Below, piece after piece: positions 32,631 to 41,026 of a stretch of DNA of 64,000 nt. The DNA is from an uncultured Pelagibacteraceae bacterium (GTDB lineage: Bacteria > Pseudomonadota > Alphaproteobacteria > Pelagibacterales > Pelagibacteraceae). Location: the NCBI GenBank assembly GCA_902627565.1, contig CACOJM010000006.1:1-64000 (forward strand). Direction: 5' to 3'. A model generated the notes under the pieces. The model ran no database searches. It was not told the origin of the DNA and worked only from the letters and a program-made list of their open reading frames with translations. The position numbers and the translations under genes are program-made. Within the stretch, counting starts at the first letter, position 1. Every line of letters begins with the position of its first letter.

Positions 32631-33056
32631 ATGTCAAAAAAATTTGAGCAAATTAGTTTAAAATCTGGTTTTATGAAACATAATGGTGGTGTTTTATTTA
32701 GAAGTATATCTGACACAGAATATGAATTTAAATCAACTATTGAAAAAAACCACTTAAACGCTGCAGGTATTACTCACGGAGGATATTTATCAGCTTTGAT
32801 AGATGCTGGAGCAGGTACAGCTGCTCATAGATCAGCAGAAAATGCTCCCTGTGTTACTATTTCATTAGATCTAAAATTTATTGGAATATCCAAAGTAGGG
32901 GATGAAATTATCGGTCATGTAAAAATTTTAAAAAAAACTAAAACTTTAGTATTTTTATTTTGTGAGTTGATATGTAACAATAAAATAATTACGTCAGCAT
33001 CGGGTGTCTGGAAAATATTAAAAGTTAAACCTTCAGATTTAGGTCCTGGTGGTTAA
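32631..33056 (+). CDS. PaaI/hot-dog thioesterase
   Basis: Acyl-CoA thioesterase of the PaaI-like 4HBT hot-dog family, 141 residues. The typical block is NAAGITHGGYLSALIDAGAGTAA, where the HGG loop and following Asp are the usual catalytic region. The chain continues with TISLDLKFIGISKVGDEI and the closing strand SASGVWKIL. It probably hydrolyses short or aromatic acyl-CoAs; the exact substrate is not evident. It sits between tRNA-Arg and the SUV3-like helicase. Confidence 0.85.
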   Translation: MSKKFEQISLKSGFMKHNGGVLFRSISDTEYEFKSTIEKNHLNAAGITHGGYLSALIDAGAGTAAHRSAENAPCVTISLDLKFIGISKVGDEIIGHVKILKKTKTLVFLFCELICNNKIITSASGVWKILKVKPSDLGPGG

Positions 33057-33094
33057 ATTTATTATTTGTGGTAAACTAACTAAATAATTTAAAA

Positions 33095-33169
33095 ATGAGA
33101 ACTTTTTACCTTACGATTCGGTCATGTTTTAGTCTATGTTTGTTCTTAAACCATAACTATATCTGGTAG
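33095..33169 (+). other. Tiny ORF or leader element before the helicase gene
   Basis: The 142-bp gap before the helicase holds a 24-codon ATG frame (MRTFYLTIRSCFSLC... ending NYIW). Its composition is less A/T-biased than the surrounding spacers (CGG, TGT and CTG triplets), which suggests selection either on a small peptide or on an RNA leader. I find only short complementary segments (AACC/GGTT, ACCA/TGGT), so no firm structure can be drawn. Confidence 0.25.
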
Positions 33170-33198
33170 GTTATAAATAATACATACCAAAGATTGAA

Positions 33199-35679
33199 AT
33201 GACTAAAAAAAAAATAACTGCAGTTCTTGGTCCCACCAATACAGGTAAAACTCATCTTGCAATTGAGACAATGTTATCTTTCGACAGTGGGATGATAGGC
33301 TTCCCATTAAGATTATTAGCTCGAGAAGTCTATGACAAAGTAGTCCTTAAAACTAGTTTAAATAAAGTTGCACTTATTACTGGCGAGGAAAAAATCATTC
33401 CTACAGATGCCAAATATTTTCTTTGCACAGTAGAGTCTATGCCAATTGATAAAGAATTAGATTTTGTAGCAATAGATGAAATACAAATGTGTTCTGACCA
33501 TGAAAGAGGACATATTTTTACTGATAGATTATTGAATTTAAGAGGAAATAGATTAACAATGTTAATGGGTTCTAATACTATTAAAAATATCATTTCAAAA
33601 TTAGATGATGATGTAGAATTTATTAATAGAGAAAGACTATCTAAATTATCTTATTCAGGTCATAAAAAAATATCAAGAATAGTTAGAAAAACAGCAATAA
33701 TTGCATTTTCAGCAGAAGAAGTTTACGCGATAGCAGAATTAATTCGAAGACAAAAAGGCGGTGCAGCAATTGTAATGGGATCTTTAAGTCCAAAAACAAG
33801 AAATGCCCAAGTTGAATTATATCAATCTGGAGATGTTGATTTTCTTGTAGCTACAGACGCGATCGGTATGGGTATTAATATGGACTTAGATCATGTTTAT
33901 TTTTCAAATCTAAAAAAATTTGATGGAAAAAAATTAAGACGATTAAATTTATCAGAAATTGGACAAATTGCCGGAAGAGCAGGACGATACTTGAATGATG
34001 GCAGTTTTGGTATTACAGGACAATGTAAAGAAATAAATGCCGAAGAAGTTGATTCACTCGAAAATCATAAATTTGAGGAGATACAATCATTATTTTGGAG
34101 GAACTCAAATCTTAACTTTACTAATTCCTCAGCGCTAATAAGATCTTTAGATGAAAAACCTTATAAAAATTGGCTTAGAAAAATTAGTGAATGTGAGGAT
34201 GAAAAAGCACTTAAATTTTTTTTGAAAGACAAAAATTTTGAAAATACAGAATTAAATGAGGAAAAATTATTACTTTTATGGGAATGTTGTCAAATACCTG
34301 ATTTTGTAAAAAAAACATATGGAAATCATTATGAAGTTATTAGCAACGTCTTTAATTTTTTAAATAGTAAAAAAGGCAAAATTACAGATGATTTTATGCG
34401 TCTTCAGTTAATGAAATTAGATAAATTAGAGGGAAATGTAGATTCTTTATCAAATAGAATTGCAAATGTAAGAACTTGGTCATATGTTTCAAATAAAAAT
34501 AATTGGACAGAAAACCAAAATTACTGGATTGAAAAAACAAAATTATTAGAAGATAAACTTTCAGATAGACTTCATGAAGAACTTACTAAAACATTTATTG
34601 ATAAAAGAGCAAGTGTACTTGCCAGAGGTTTAAAACAAGACATGGAATTCGATACAAAAATTTTGGAAAATAATGACGTAATGATAGACAATCAATTTAT
34701 AGGTAAAATAAATGGTCTAAAATTAGAATTAGATTTAAAAAAGGGGGCTCTCGAAACAGATATTAAATCCTTAAAGAAAGCTGCTAGGCAAACTGTTGGG
34801 CCAGAGTTAGAAAAGAGAATTCAAATGATAATTGATACTAGTTTAATTGAATTAAGTAATGATTTTAAAATTTATTGGAATAAATCTGTTATTGGTAAAT
34901 TAACATCTGGTAAAGACTATTTAAATCCTAATATTGAATTAATTGTAGATGATATTTTAGAACATAATCAAAAACAGAAATTAATAAGTTTTATGGAAAA
35001 ATGGCTAAAAAATAAAATTGATACAGTTCTAAAAAGTCTAGTTGATTTGAAAAATATCAAGGAAAGAAATTCATCAGTCAAAGCTTTAGCTTTTCAACTA
35101 TATGAGAATAACGGTGTGCTTAAAAGAGAACAGGTTAAAGAATATTTAAAAAATCTTGCACAAAATGAGAGAAAAATTCTAAGAGATCTTGGAGTAAAAT
35201 TTGGCAGATATCATATTTTTCTATACAAGTTAATTAAGCCTGAGGCCGTTTCTTTGAGAACATTACTTTGGAAAAATTATCATCAAAAATATTTTGACCT
35301 AAAACCACCTACATTTGGATTAAATTTTATAGAAGATAAGAATGTAAAAAATAAAAATTTCATGCTTCTTTGTGGATTTGAAAAGTTTAATAATTATTTT
35401 GTAAGAATTGATATTTTAGAGAGACTATTTATTCAAATAATCAACTCTAACATAGATGGAAAAAAAGAAATAAAATTAACGCCAGAAATGTTAAATTTAT
35501 TAGGTTGTAACAAAGAAAATTTTAAAAAACTTATAAAAAATATGGGATACAAAATACTAGAGAAAAATAATGAAGTCTTTTTTAAATATATGCCTGATAA
35601 AAAACTTAAGAAAATTATTATTAAAAAAAATAAAAAAGAAAACCCTTTTGTTATTTTAAAAAATCTTAATCTAAACTAA
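33199..35679 (+). CDS. SUV3-like superfamily II RNA helicase
   Basis: An 826-residue SF2 helicase resembling mitochondrial SUV3 and its alphaproteobacterial counterparts. Walker A is GPTNTGKTHLAIE (11-23), motif II is AIDEIQMCSDHERGH (Asp93-Glu-Ile-Gln, the DEIQ form seen in SUV3), domain 2 has FLVATDAIGMGINMDLDHVYF, and motif VI is EIGQIAGRAGRY. The long Lys-rich C-terminal half includes a segment with ERKILRDLGVKFGRYHIFLYKLIKPEA, shared with SUV3-like proteins. It heads a tight plus-strand run with terB-like, fdxA and carD genes. RNA turnover or ribosome-linked roles are likely but not shown. Confidence 0.88.
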   Translation: MTKKKITAVLGPTNTGKTHLAIETMLSFDSGMIGFPLRLLAREVYDKVVLKTSLNKVALITGEEKIIPTDAKYFLCTVESMPIDKELDFVAIDEIQMCSDHERGHIFTDRLLNLRGNRLTMLMGSNTIKNIISKLDDDVEFINRERLSKLSYSGHKKISRIVRKTAIIAFSAEEVYAIAELIRRQKGGAAIVMGSLSPKTRNAQVELYQSGDVDFLVATDAIGMGINMDLDHVYFSNLKKFDGKKLRRLNLSEIGQIAGRAGRYLNDGSFGITGQCKEINAEEVDSLENHKFEEIQSLFWRNSNLNFTNSSALIRSLDEKPYKNWLRKISECEDEKALKFFLKDKNFENTELNEEKLLLLWECCQIPDFVKKTYGNHYEVISNVFNFLNSKKGKITDDFMRLQLMKLDKLEGNVDSLSNRIANVRTWSYVSNKNNWTENQNYWIEKTKLLEDKLSDRLHEELTKTFIDKRASVLARGLKQDMEFDTKILENNDVMIDNQFIGKINGLKLELDLKKGALETDIKSLKKAARQTVGPELEKRIQMIIDTSLIELSNDFKIYWNKSVIGKLTSGKDYLNPNIELIVDDILEHNQKQKLISFMEKWLKNKIDTVLKSLVDLKNIKERNSSVKALAFQLYENNGVLKREQVKEYLKNLAQNERKILRDLGVKFGRYHIFLYKLIKPEAVSLRTLLWKNYHQKYFDLKPPTFGLNFIEDKNVKNKNFMLLCGFEKFNNYFVRIDILERLFIQIINSNIDGKKEIKLTPEMLNLLGCNKENFKKLIKNMGYKILEKNNEVFFKYMPDKKLKKIIIKKNKKENPFVILKNLNLN

Positions 35680-35684
35680 AAAAA

Positions 35685-36086
35685 ATGTTTTTTAAAAAAA
35701 ATGATAATAACGATTTAATTGATGTTTGTGCACTTTTAATACATGCTGCCAAAATTGATGAGAATTATTCAGAAAAAGAGGAGAAAATCATAAAGCAAAC
35801 ACTCCAATTAATCGGTGCAAAAAAAGAAAAACTTGAAGAAATAATTAAAAATGCAAAAAGAATTGAAAATGACTCAAATCAAATTCTTTACTTTACTAAA
35901 AAAGTAAAAGATATGAATAATGAAAATAAAATTCAAATTATTGAGGCATTATGGAAAATTATTTATTCAAATAATGAGGCTGATATATATGAAACAAACT
36001 TGATGAGAAGACTTGCTGGACTATTGTATATTGACAATAAAATAATGGGAGATATTAAAGAAAAAATTCGTAAGGAAAACTCATAA
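35685..36086 (+). CDS. TerB-like domain protein
   Basis: A 133-residue all-helical protein resembling the TerB (tellurite-resistance/DjlA N-terminal) domain: [35 protein letters not shown] is followed by [32 protein letters not shown], two matching helical blocks with conserved Asp/Glu between helices. It begins 5 nt after the helicase and ends over the first base of the ferredoxin gene (TAATG), so it is co-transcribed. TerB domains may bind metal or membranes; no tellurite function is implied by this context. Confidence 0.8.
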   Translation: MFFKKNDNNDLIDVCALLIHAAKIDENYSEKEEKIIKQTLQLIGAKKEKLEEIIKNAKRIENDSNQILYFTKKVKDMNNENKIQIIEALWKIIYSNNEADIYETNLMRRLAGLLYIDNKIMGDIKEKIRKENS

Positions 36087-36412
36087 TGACCTATATAGTT
36101 AATGACAAATGTATCAAATGCAAACACACAACCTGTGTTGACGTTTGCCCTGTCGATTGTTTTTATGAGGGAAAAAATATGCTTGTAATTAAACCGGATG
36201 AGTGTATAGATTGTGGCGTTTGCGAACCAGAGTGCCCTGTTGATGCTATCAAACCTGATACAGAGCCTGGTAGTGAAAATTGGTTAGAACTTAATAAAAA
36301 ATATTCTGAAATCTGGCCAAATATAACAGAAAAAAAAGATCCACCATCGGATCATGAAAAATATAAAGATGAGCAAAATAAGTTTGAAAAATATTTTAAA
36401 GAAAACCTTTAA
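36086..36412 (+). CDS. fdxA: FdxA-type 7Fe ferredoxin
   Basis: Ferredoxin with one 3Fe-4S and one 4Fe-4S cluster. The N-terminal cysteines [18 protein letters not shown] and the second [16 protein letters not shown] match alphaproteobacterial FdxA (ferredoxin II) of about 110 residues. The C-terminal half ([17 protein letters not shown]) is the family's usual tail. It overlaps the TerB-like gene by 1 nt and carD by about 44-59 nt. It passes electrons at low potential; its partner is not visible. Confidence 0.93.
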   Translation: MTYIVNDKCIKCKHTTCVDVCPVDCFYEGKNMLVIKPDECIDCGVCEPECPVDAIKPDTEPGSENWLELNKKYSEIWPNITEKKDPPSDHEKYKDEQNKFEKYFKENL

Positions 36413-37241
36413 AAAAAAATCAAAAAAACAGATTAAAAAAATAACCAAAAAAAAAATAATAAATAAAAAATCAGAAGTTTTAAAAAAAGTAAAAAAAGCT
36501 AAGAAAACCAAAGTCAAAAAAAAATCTCTTAAAAAGAATCAAAAAGTCGAAAAAATAAGTGTTGATCAAAAAGGAGAGAATTTAAGAATTTCAAAAAGTA
36601 ATGAATTAAAGCCTGAAATAAAAAAAGTTAAAAAACAAGAAACTGCAAAAAGAGAATATAAAATTAAAGATTATATAGTTTACCCTAAACATGGGGTTGG
36701 ACAAATCTCTGAATTTAAAAAAATTAATATAGGCGGAATTGATGTGGAAACTTACATCATTAAATTCGAAAAAGACAAAGCAAACGGAATGGTACCTGTA
36801 AACAAACAACTACATTTACGCCCTTTAGCTACAATTAACCAAGTTAATAAGTGTATTTCTATTTTAAAAAGTAAACCTAAAATTAAAAGATCAATGTGGA
36901 GTAGACGAGCTCAAGAATATGAAGCTAAAATCTCATCTGGAAAAATTTATGAATTAGCGGAAGTTGTTAGAGATTTAAATAAAGGAGATGATCTAATGGT
37001 TGACCAATCTTATAGTGAGAGACAACTTTTTGAAAAAGCATATGAAAGAATTTTATCTGAATTTAAAATTATACTAGATCTATCTTTAGAGGATACGCAA
37101 AAAAAATTAGACAAAGCCTTAAAAAGAAATTTAGAGGGTCAAAACAAAACTCAAACTCCAATTACAAAAAACCCAACATCCGAGCTGCCGGATGAGGAAC
37201 CTATTTCCGAAAACGATACTGAAGAGCCTTTAGGAGACTAA
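36354..37241 (+). CDS. carD: CarD/CdnL-type transcription regulator with Lys-rich N-terminal tail
   Basis: RNA-polymerase-binding regulator of the CarD_CdnL_TRCF family. Residues 101 to about 165 form the RNAP-interacting domain ([38 protein letters not shown]), and the helical DNA-contact domain follows ([35 protein letters not shown]). Unusually, about 100 residues of almost pure Lys-rich sequence precede it, and the first 15-20 codons overlap the end of fdxA in another frame. The ATG at 36369 (MSKISLKN) is an alternative start. The acidic C-terminus ends [16 protein letters not shown] terminator hairpin follows immediately. Confidence 0.9.
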   Translation: MKNIKMSKISLKNILKKTFKKKSKKQIKKITKKKIINKKSEVLKKVKKAKKTKVKKKSLKKNQKVEKISVDQKGENLRISKSNELKPEIKKVKKQETAKREYKIKDYIVYPKHGVGQISEFKKINIGGIDVETYIIKFEKDKANGMVPVNKQLHLRPLATINQVNKCISILKSKPKIKRSMWSRRAQEYEAKISSGKIYELAEVVRDLNKGDDLMVDQSYSERQLFEKAYERILSEFKIILDLSLEDTQKKLDKALKRNLEGQNKTQTPITKNPTSELPDEEPISENDTEEPLGD

Positions 37242-37243
37242 AA

Positions 37244-37285
37244 AAAAACGCCTCTCACACAGAAAGCGTTATGAGAAGCGTTTTT
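37244..37285. terminator. Bidirectional rho-independent terminator
   Basis: Arms 37244-37257 and 37272-37285 pair around a 14-nt loop. As minus-strand RNA, AAAAACGCUUCUCA pairs fully with UGAGAGGCGUUUUU including one U-G, followed by further U residues; as plus-strand RNA there is one C-A mismatch and then a run of five U. It starts 2 nt after the carD stop and 19 nt past the end of the convergent basic-peptide gene, so it closes both. Confidence 0.85.
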
Positions 37286-37304
37286 AATAAAGAATACTAA
37301 GCTA

Positions 37305-37382
37305 CTATCTTCTTCTTCTTTTTTTAGCTTTTTTCTTAGCTTTTTTCTTAGCCTTCTTTGCTTTTTTTCTTCTTTTAGCCAT
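37305..37382 (-). CDS. Tiny Lys/Arg/Ala-rich basic peptide, 25 aa
   Basis: Too short for the ORF track. The minus strand reads ATG GCT AAA AGA AGA ... AGA TAG, a 25-residue peptide starting MAKRRKKAKKAKKKAKKK and ending KKRRRR, with only Ala besides Lys and Arg after the Met. Support for a real gene: AAGGGAG eight nt before the ATG (rare strength for this genome), a TTGACA element and perfect palindrome upstream, and its own strong terminator 19 nt past the stop. Size and charge recall tiny ribosomal peptides (eL41, bTHX) and histone-H1-like tails; an RNA- or DNA-binding role is inferred only. A short noncoding RNA is the alternative. Confidence 0.7.
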   Translation of the reverse strand: MAKRRKKAKKAKKKAKKKAKKRRRR

Positions 37383-37403
37383 CTTTAGCTCCCTTTAAGT
37401 TAA

Positions 37404-37422
37404 ACGAATCAAATTGATTCGT
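37404..37422. promoter_or_regulatory. Perfect palindrome in the basic-peptide leader
   Basis: ACGAATCAA-A-TTGATTCGT is a 19-bp perfect inverted repeat with 9-bp arms and a single central base, 21 bp upstream of the basic-peptide ATG and downstream of its candidate promoter. A one-base centre suits a dimeric DNA-binding protein better than an RNA hairpin. The regulator is unknown, and no second copy was noticed in this window. Confidence 0.55.
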
Positions 37423-37432
37423 GATTACCTTA

Positions 37433-37461
37433 TTTTTATTTTTTTATACACGTTATGTCAA
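37433..37461 (-). promoter_or_regulatory. Candidate promoter of the basic-peptide gene
   Basis: The minus strand has consensus TTGACA, then 17 nt, then TAAAAA, lying just upstream of the palindrome and about 51 nt before the ATG. The -35 is perfect and the -10 is poor, so the exact -10 is uncertain. The rest of the gap to 37579 is A/T-rich with nothing else recognised. Confidence 0.4.
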
Positions 37462-37579
37462 TTCTTAAATTAAATTAAAAATTTTTTAAAAAATAAAAAA
37501 AAAAATTGATTTTAATTAATTTAGATACATTTAAAAAAGTTAATGTTTATGCGCATTATAATCGAATATCTTAATTAAA

Positions 37580-39280
37580 TTAATAAAGTTTTTCTAAATC
37601 TTGTTTATATTTTTCTAAAATTTTTTTTCTTTTTAATTTTAATGTCGGTGTTAACATTCCATTTTCTATCGTAAATTCTTCTTTAATTAATATAAATTTT
37701 TTAACTTTTTCTATTAAAGATAAACTTTTATTCAAATTTTCTAAATAAAACTCAATTTCTTTTTTATTTTCTTCACTTTCACTTACAATTAAGGCAACTA
37801 AATAAGTTTTTTTATCTCCAAAAACGAAACTTTGTTTTATTTTTTCATTTAAACATAATAGATTTTCAATCTTTGATGGGGAAATATTATCACCACCTAG
37901 ATTAACGATAATTTCTTTTTTTCTATCAGTTATTTTTAAATTTCCATCTTTTGTGATTTCTCCTATATCTCCAGTATGTAACCAGCCATCCTTTATAATT
38001 TTCTCTGTTTCGTTTTTCATATTCCAATAACCAAGCATAACATTTTCTCCTTTGACTAAGATTTCTCCATCTTCTGCTATCTTTACTTCGTTTGTTTTAA
38101 AAGGCGGTCCGACTGTATCAATCTTGATTTTTCCAGGAATATTACAACTCACAACAGGAGAAGCTTCGGTCAGACCATATCCTTGTAAAGTTGGTAATCC
38201 TATAGAGTTTAAAAATTCTCCAATTTTTTGGTCTAAGGCACCTCCTCCAGATACGAAAGCTTTCAGCTTGCCACCAAACTGTTTTCTAATTTTTCCTCTT
38301 ACTAGTTTTTCACAAAAAAAATCAATAAATTTTTCTTTCAAATTAAGATTTCCATTATTTAGTTTTTTAATTCCTAATAAAATAGTAGATGATATCATTT
38401 TTTTCTTAAAACCTGTTTGTTTTGAAAAATTCAAACTAATTTTGCTATATAAATTTTGATAAAATCTAGGTACAGCAGTCATTATTGTAGGTTTTGCAAC
38501 AGACATATTAGATAATAATTTATCTAAGCTTTCAGCATAATAAATTTTTGCTCCAAGTGAAATTTGAACAAACTGAACTGCATGTTCATATGAATGAGAT
38601 AATGGCAACCAAGTTAAAAAAACAGGATCGCAATTTCTCACTAATGAAATTAAAATTTCTTGAGCTCCCTCACAATTTGACAAAATACCTCCATGACTAA
38701 GCATTACTCCCTTAGGGTTACCAGTTGTTCCAGAGGTATAAATTATACAAGCGAGGTCTTTCCTACCGATTTCTTTGTTAAATTTTGAGAGAGTATCTAA
38801 GTTAACCTTTTTAGAATATTCATTAAAAATACTTTCTATACTTTCAATTTTATTGCTTATATTTTCTATTGATAAAATCTTTACTCCATCTGAAATAAAT
38901 TTTTCTATCTTTTTTAATTGGATATTATTTGAAACAATACATATTTTTGGCTTACAATCATTCATGATGTATTCATAATCTTTTTCTGAATAAGTTGTAA
39001 ATAATGGAACTGTTACCCCACCAGCATTCATTATGGCTATATCACAAATAAGCCATTCTGGTCTATTTTCGGATAATAATATGCACCTGTCTCCTTTTAA
39101 TAAATTTGTTTTTAAGTAATCTGTTAAAATCTCAATATTTAATTTAACTTGTTCCCAAGTCAAAAAATCTTTTTTACTATCTTTTAACCATTTTAGAAAT
39201 GGCTTGTTTGAGGCAGAATTTATTTCTCTATACTTTGTGAAAAAAAGTTCAACTAGACTATTTATCTTATCAAATTTCAT
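37580..39280 (-). CDS. Long-chain acyl-CoA synthetase (AMP-forming)
   Basis: Adenylate-forming ligase activating fatty acids to acyl-CoA. The P-loop-like motif is CIIYTSGTTGNPKGVMLSH, the linker motif region is LQGYGLTEASPVVS, the ribose-binding Asp is in GWLHTGDIGEI, and the hinge is KITDRKKEIIVNLGG, followed by the eukaryote-type FAA1 C-terminal arrangement (ISPSKIENLL). At 566 residues it is close to FadD15/FAA1-like enzymes. It lies alone between tRNA-Leu and the basic-peptide gene, on the same strand as both. Confidence 0.9.
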   Translation of the reverse strand: MKFDKINSLVELFFTKYREINSASNKPFLKWLKDSKKDFLTWEQVKLNIEILTDYLKTNLLKGDRCILLSENRPEWLICDIAIMNAGGVTVPLFTTYSEKDYEYIMNDCKPKICIVSNNIQLKKIEKFISDGVKILSIENISNKIESIESIFNEYSKKVNLDTLSKFNKEIGRKDLACIIYTSGTTGNPKGVMLSHGGILSNCEGAQEILISLVRNCDPVFLTWLPLSHSYEHAVQFVQISLGAKIYYAESLDKLLSNMSVAKPTIMTAVPRFYQNLYSKISLNFSKQTGFKKKMISSTILLGIKKLNNGNLNLKEKFIDFFCEKLVRGKIRKQFGGKLKAFVSGGGALDQKIGEFLNSIGLPTLQGYGLTEASPVVSCNIPGKIKIDTVGPPFKTNEVKIAEDGEILVKGENVMLGYWNMKNETEKIIKDGWLHTGDIGEITKDGNLKITDRKKEIIVNLGGDNISPSKIENLLCLNEKIKQSFVFGDKKTYLVALIVSESEENKKEIEFYLENLNKSLSLIEKVKKFILIKEEFTIENGMLTPTLKLKRKKILEKYKQDLEKLY

Positions 39281-39284
39281 AATT

Positions 39285-39369
39285 TGGTGGGCGAAGAGAG
39301 AATCGAACTCTCACTTCTTGCGAAACACGATTTTGAGTCGTGCGCGTCTACCAGTTCCGCCATTCGCCC
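39285..39369 (-). tRNA. tRNA-Leu(CAA)
   Basis: On the minus strand the molecule starts GGGCGAATGGCGGAACTGG and ends TTCGCCC-A-CCA, 85 nt with encoded CCA. The anticodon arm CACGA-CTCAAAA-TCGTG gives anticodon CAA, decoding UUG. The extended variable arm and TTCGATT T-loop fit a class II leucine tRNA. It ends 4 nt before the acyl-CoA synthetase start, so its 3' end may be released by processing from a joint transcript. Confidence 0.97.
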
Positions 39370-39427
39370 TTAATTGTTTAAAATTTATTAAATAGTATAA
39401 GAACTAAAATTATATTAAAACCATAAA

Positions 39428-40033
39428 ATGTTTAAAAGTCTTTACAAAAAGTGTTTAGATTTAGCAGGTCATAAAAGCTCTAAATACTACTTAGCAATTG
39501 TTTCATTTACTGAAAGTTCATTTTTTCCTATTCCTCCGGATATTATGGTTATTCCAATGGTAATATCTAAAAAAAAGGATTTCATAAAAATTTTTCTCAT
39601 AACTACAATTTTTTCAGTGCTTGGAGGTATACTTGGTTATTTAATAGGAACATTTTTTTTTGAATTTGGAACACAAATTATGAATTTTTATGGTTATGAT
39701 GATAAATTATCTAATATTAAAAATACCTTGATAAATAGTGATGGATTTTACGCTTGGCTTGGAATACTTTTTTTAGCAGGTTTTACTCCCCTTCCTTACA
39801 AGGTTTTTACTATAGCAAGTGGTCTAATAAGTTTTAACTTTTTAATCTTTACTCTAATAAGCCTAATTTCAAGAGGATTAAGATTTTTTTTAGTTTCGTA
39901 CCTATCTTATAAATTTGGTGACTCATTTTCTAAATTTATGGATAACCACGGATCTAAATGGTTTACAATAATTGGAATATTGATTGTTATAATAAGTATA
40001 GTAATTTATGTAATTTTGAAAACTCATGCTTAA
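39428..40033 (+). CDS. YqaA/DedA-like VTT-domain membrane protein
   Basis: A 201-residue membrane protein of the SNARE-associated/VTT (DedA-like, YqaA) group. Signature segments are VSFTESSFFPIPPDIMVIPMV (the ExxxxPIPxE-like re-entrant loop) and LAGFTPLPYKVFTIASGLISFNFLIF, with a conserved Arg in SLISRGLRFFLVSYL. DedA proteins move phospholipids or undecaprenyl phosphate and support proton-motive force. It overlaps dsbB by 8 nt, suggesting a unit with dsbB and coq7. Confidence 0.88.
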   Translation: MFKSLYKKCLDLAGHKSSKYYLAIVSFTESSFFPIPPDIMVIPMVISKKKDFIKIFLITTIFSVLGGILGYLIGTFFFEFGTQIMNFYGYDDKLSNIKNTLINSDGFYAWLGILFLAGFTPLPYKVFTIASGLISFNFLIFTLISLISRGLRFFLVSYLSYKFGDSFSKFMDNHGSKWFTIIGILIVIISIVIYVILKTHA

Positions 40034-40511
40034 TTTCAAAGATGAAAACTATCTAAAAATAATTTTTTTATTCAGTGTCATTGCATTAATTTCTGCATAT
40101 TTCATAGAGCATATCCTCGGACACCAGCCATGTAATTTGTGTTTAATAGAGAGAATCCCATATGGGATAGGTATAATATTAATATTGATAATATTTATGT
40201 TTAAAAAAGATGAAAAATTCCTTATTCTACTACTAATTCTTACGTTTACCTTTTCTTTTATAATTTCATTTTATCATTTCGGAATTGAACAAGGTTTTTT
40301 TCAAGAATCATCTGTTTGTGCTGCTAAAGGATTTACTGAGAATATGTCAAAAGATGATTTGCTTGAAAAATTAAACCAAAAAATTATTAGCTGCAAGGAT
40401 GTGACATTTAGGATTTTTGGATTGTCGCTGACAAGTATTAATATTGTAATAAGTTTAATATTTATTATAAATCTCATAAAAATTTTTACTAAATATGAAA
40501 AAAACAAATAG
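40026..40511 (+). CDS. dsbB: Disulfide bond formation protein DsbB
   Basis: Four-helix inner-membrane oxidase that reoxidises DsbA and passes electrons to ubiquinone. The first periplasmic pair is PCNLCLIERIPYGIG (CxxC and the quinone-binding Arg), and the second pair lies in SVCAAKGFTENM...KIISCKDVTF. Length 161 is usual. The gene overlaps its upstream VTT neighbour by 8 nt and coq7 by 17 nt, a compact membrane/quinone cluster. Confidence 0.92.
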   Translation: MLNFKDENYLKIIFLFSVIALISAYFIEHILGHQPCNLCLIERIPYGIGIILILIIFMFKKDEKFLILLLILTFTFSFIISFYHFGIEQGFFQESSVCAAKGFTENMSKDDLLEKLNQKIISCKDVTFRIFGLSLTSINIVISLIFIINLIKIFTKYEKNK

Positions 40512-41025
40512 AAAAGTAGAAGAATTTATTAGAGTTGATCATGCCGGAGAGAGGGGTGCTGTGAAAATTTATGAAGGTCAACTATTAGCTTTAAATACAA
40601 TTGTAAAAAATGATGATTTAAAAAAAACAATCGAAGATATGAAAGAACATGAAATAGAACATTGTCAGTTTTTTGAAAATGAAATCAAAAAAAGAAATAT
40701 TAAACCAACAAAATTATTGCCTCTATGGGATTTATTGGGTGTCAGTTTAGGATTTGGTTCAACTTTATTAGGGAAAAAAGCTGCAATGTTATGTACAGCA
40801 TCAGTTGAGGAAGTAATAGATAAACATTATTTAGATCAAATCAACCAATTAGGTCCGGAAGAAAAAGAATTAAAAAAAAAAATTACTAAATTCAGACAAG
40901 ATGAGCTAGATCATAAAGATATAGCTTACGAAGAGGGTGCTTCAAAAAAAGGACTATATTCAATTATGGATAAAATAATTAAAACTGGTTCAAGAATTGC
41001 TATAAATATTTCAGAAAAATATTAA
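40495..41025 (+). CDS. coq7: Demethoxyubiquinone hydroxylase
   Basis: Di-iron monooxygenase (Coq7/UbiF-equivalent) catalysing a late hydroxylation of ubiquinone. Iron ligands come from the ferritin-like helices: VDHAGERGAVKIYEGQ, DMKEHEIEHCQFFE (ExxH), TASVEEVIDKHYLDQ and FRQDELDHKDIAYEEGA (ExxH). At 176 residues it is full length. It overlaps dsbB by 17 nt and faces the HNH gene with a 1-nt gap. UbiE and UbiB lie about 10 kb further along. Confidence 0.95.
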   Translation: MKKTNRKVEEFIRVDHAGERGAVKIYEGQLLALNTIVKNDDLKKTIEDMKEHEIEHCQFFENEIKKRNIKPTKLLPLWDLLGVSLGFGSTLLGKKAAMLCTASVEEVIDKHYLDQINQLGPEEKELKKKITKFRQDELDHKDIAYEEGASKKGLYSIMDKIIKTGSRIAINISEKY

Positions 41026-41026
41026 C

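Noticed and set aside
36413-36640. A/Lys-rich tract as a tandem repeat or sequence artefact
   Set aside because: The frame is unbroken into a good CarD domain and codon patterns vary (AAA with ATA, TCA, GTT), so it reads as a coding low-complexity tail.
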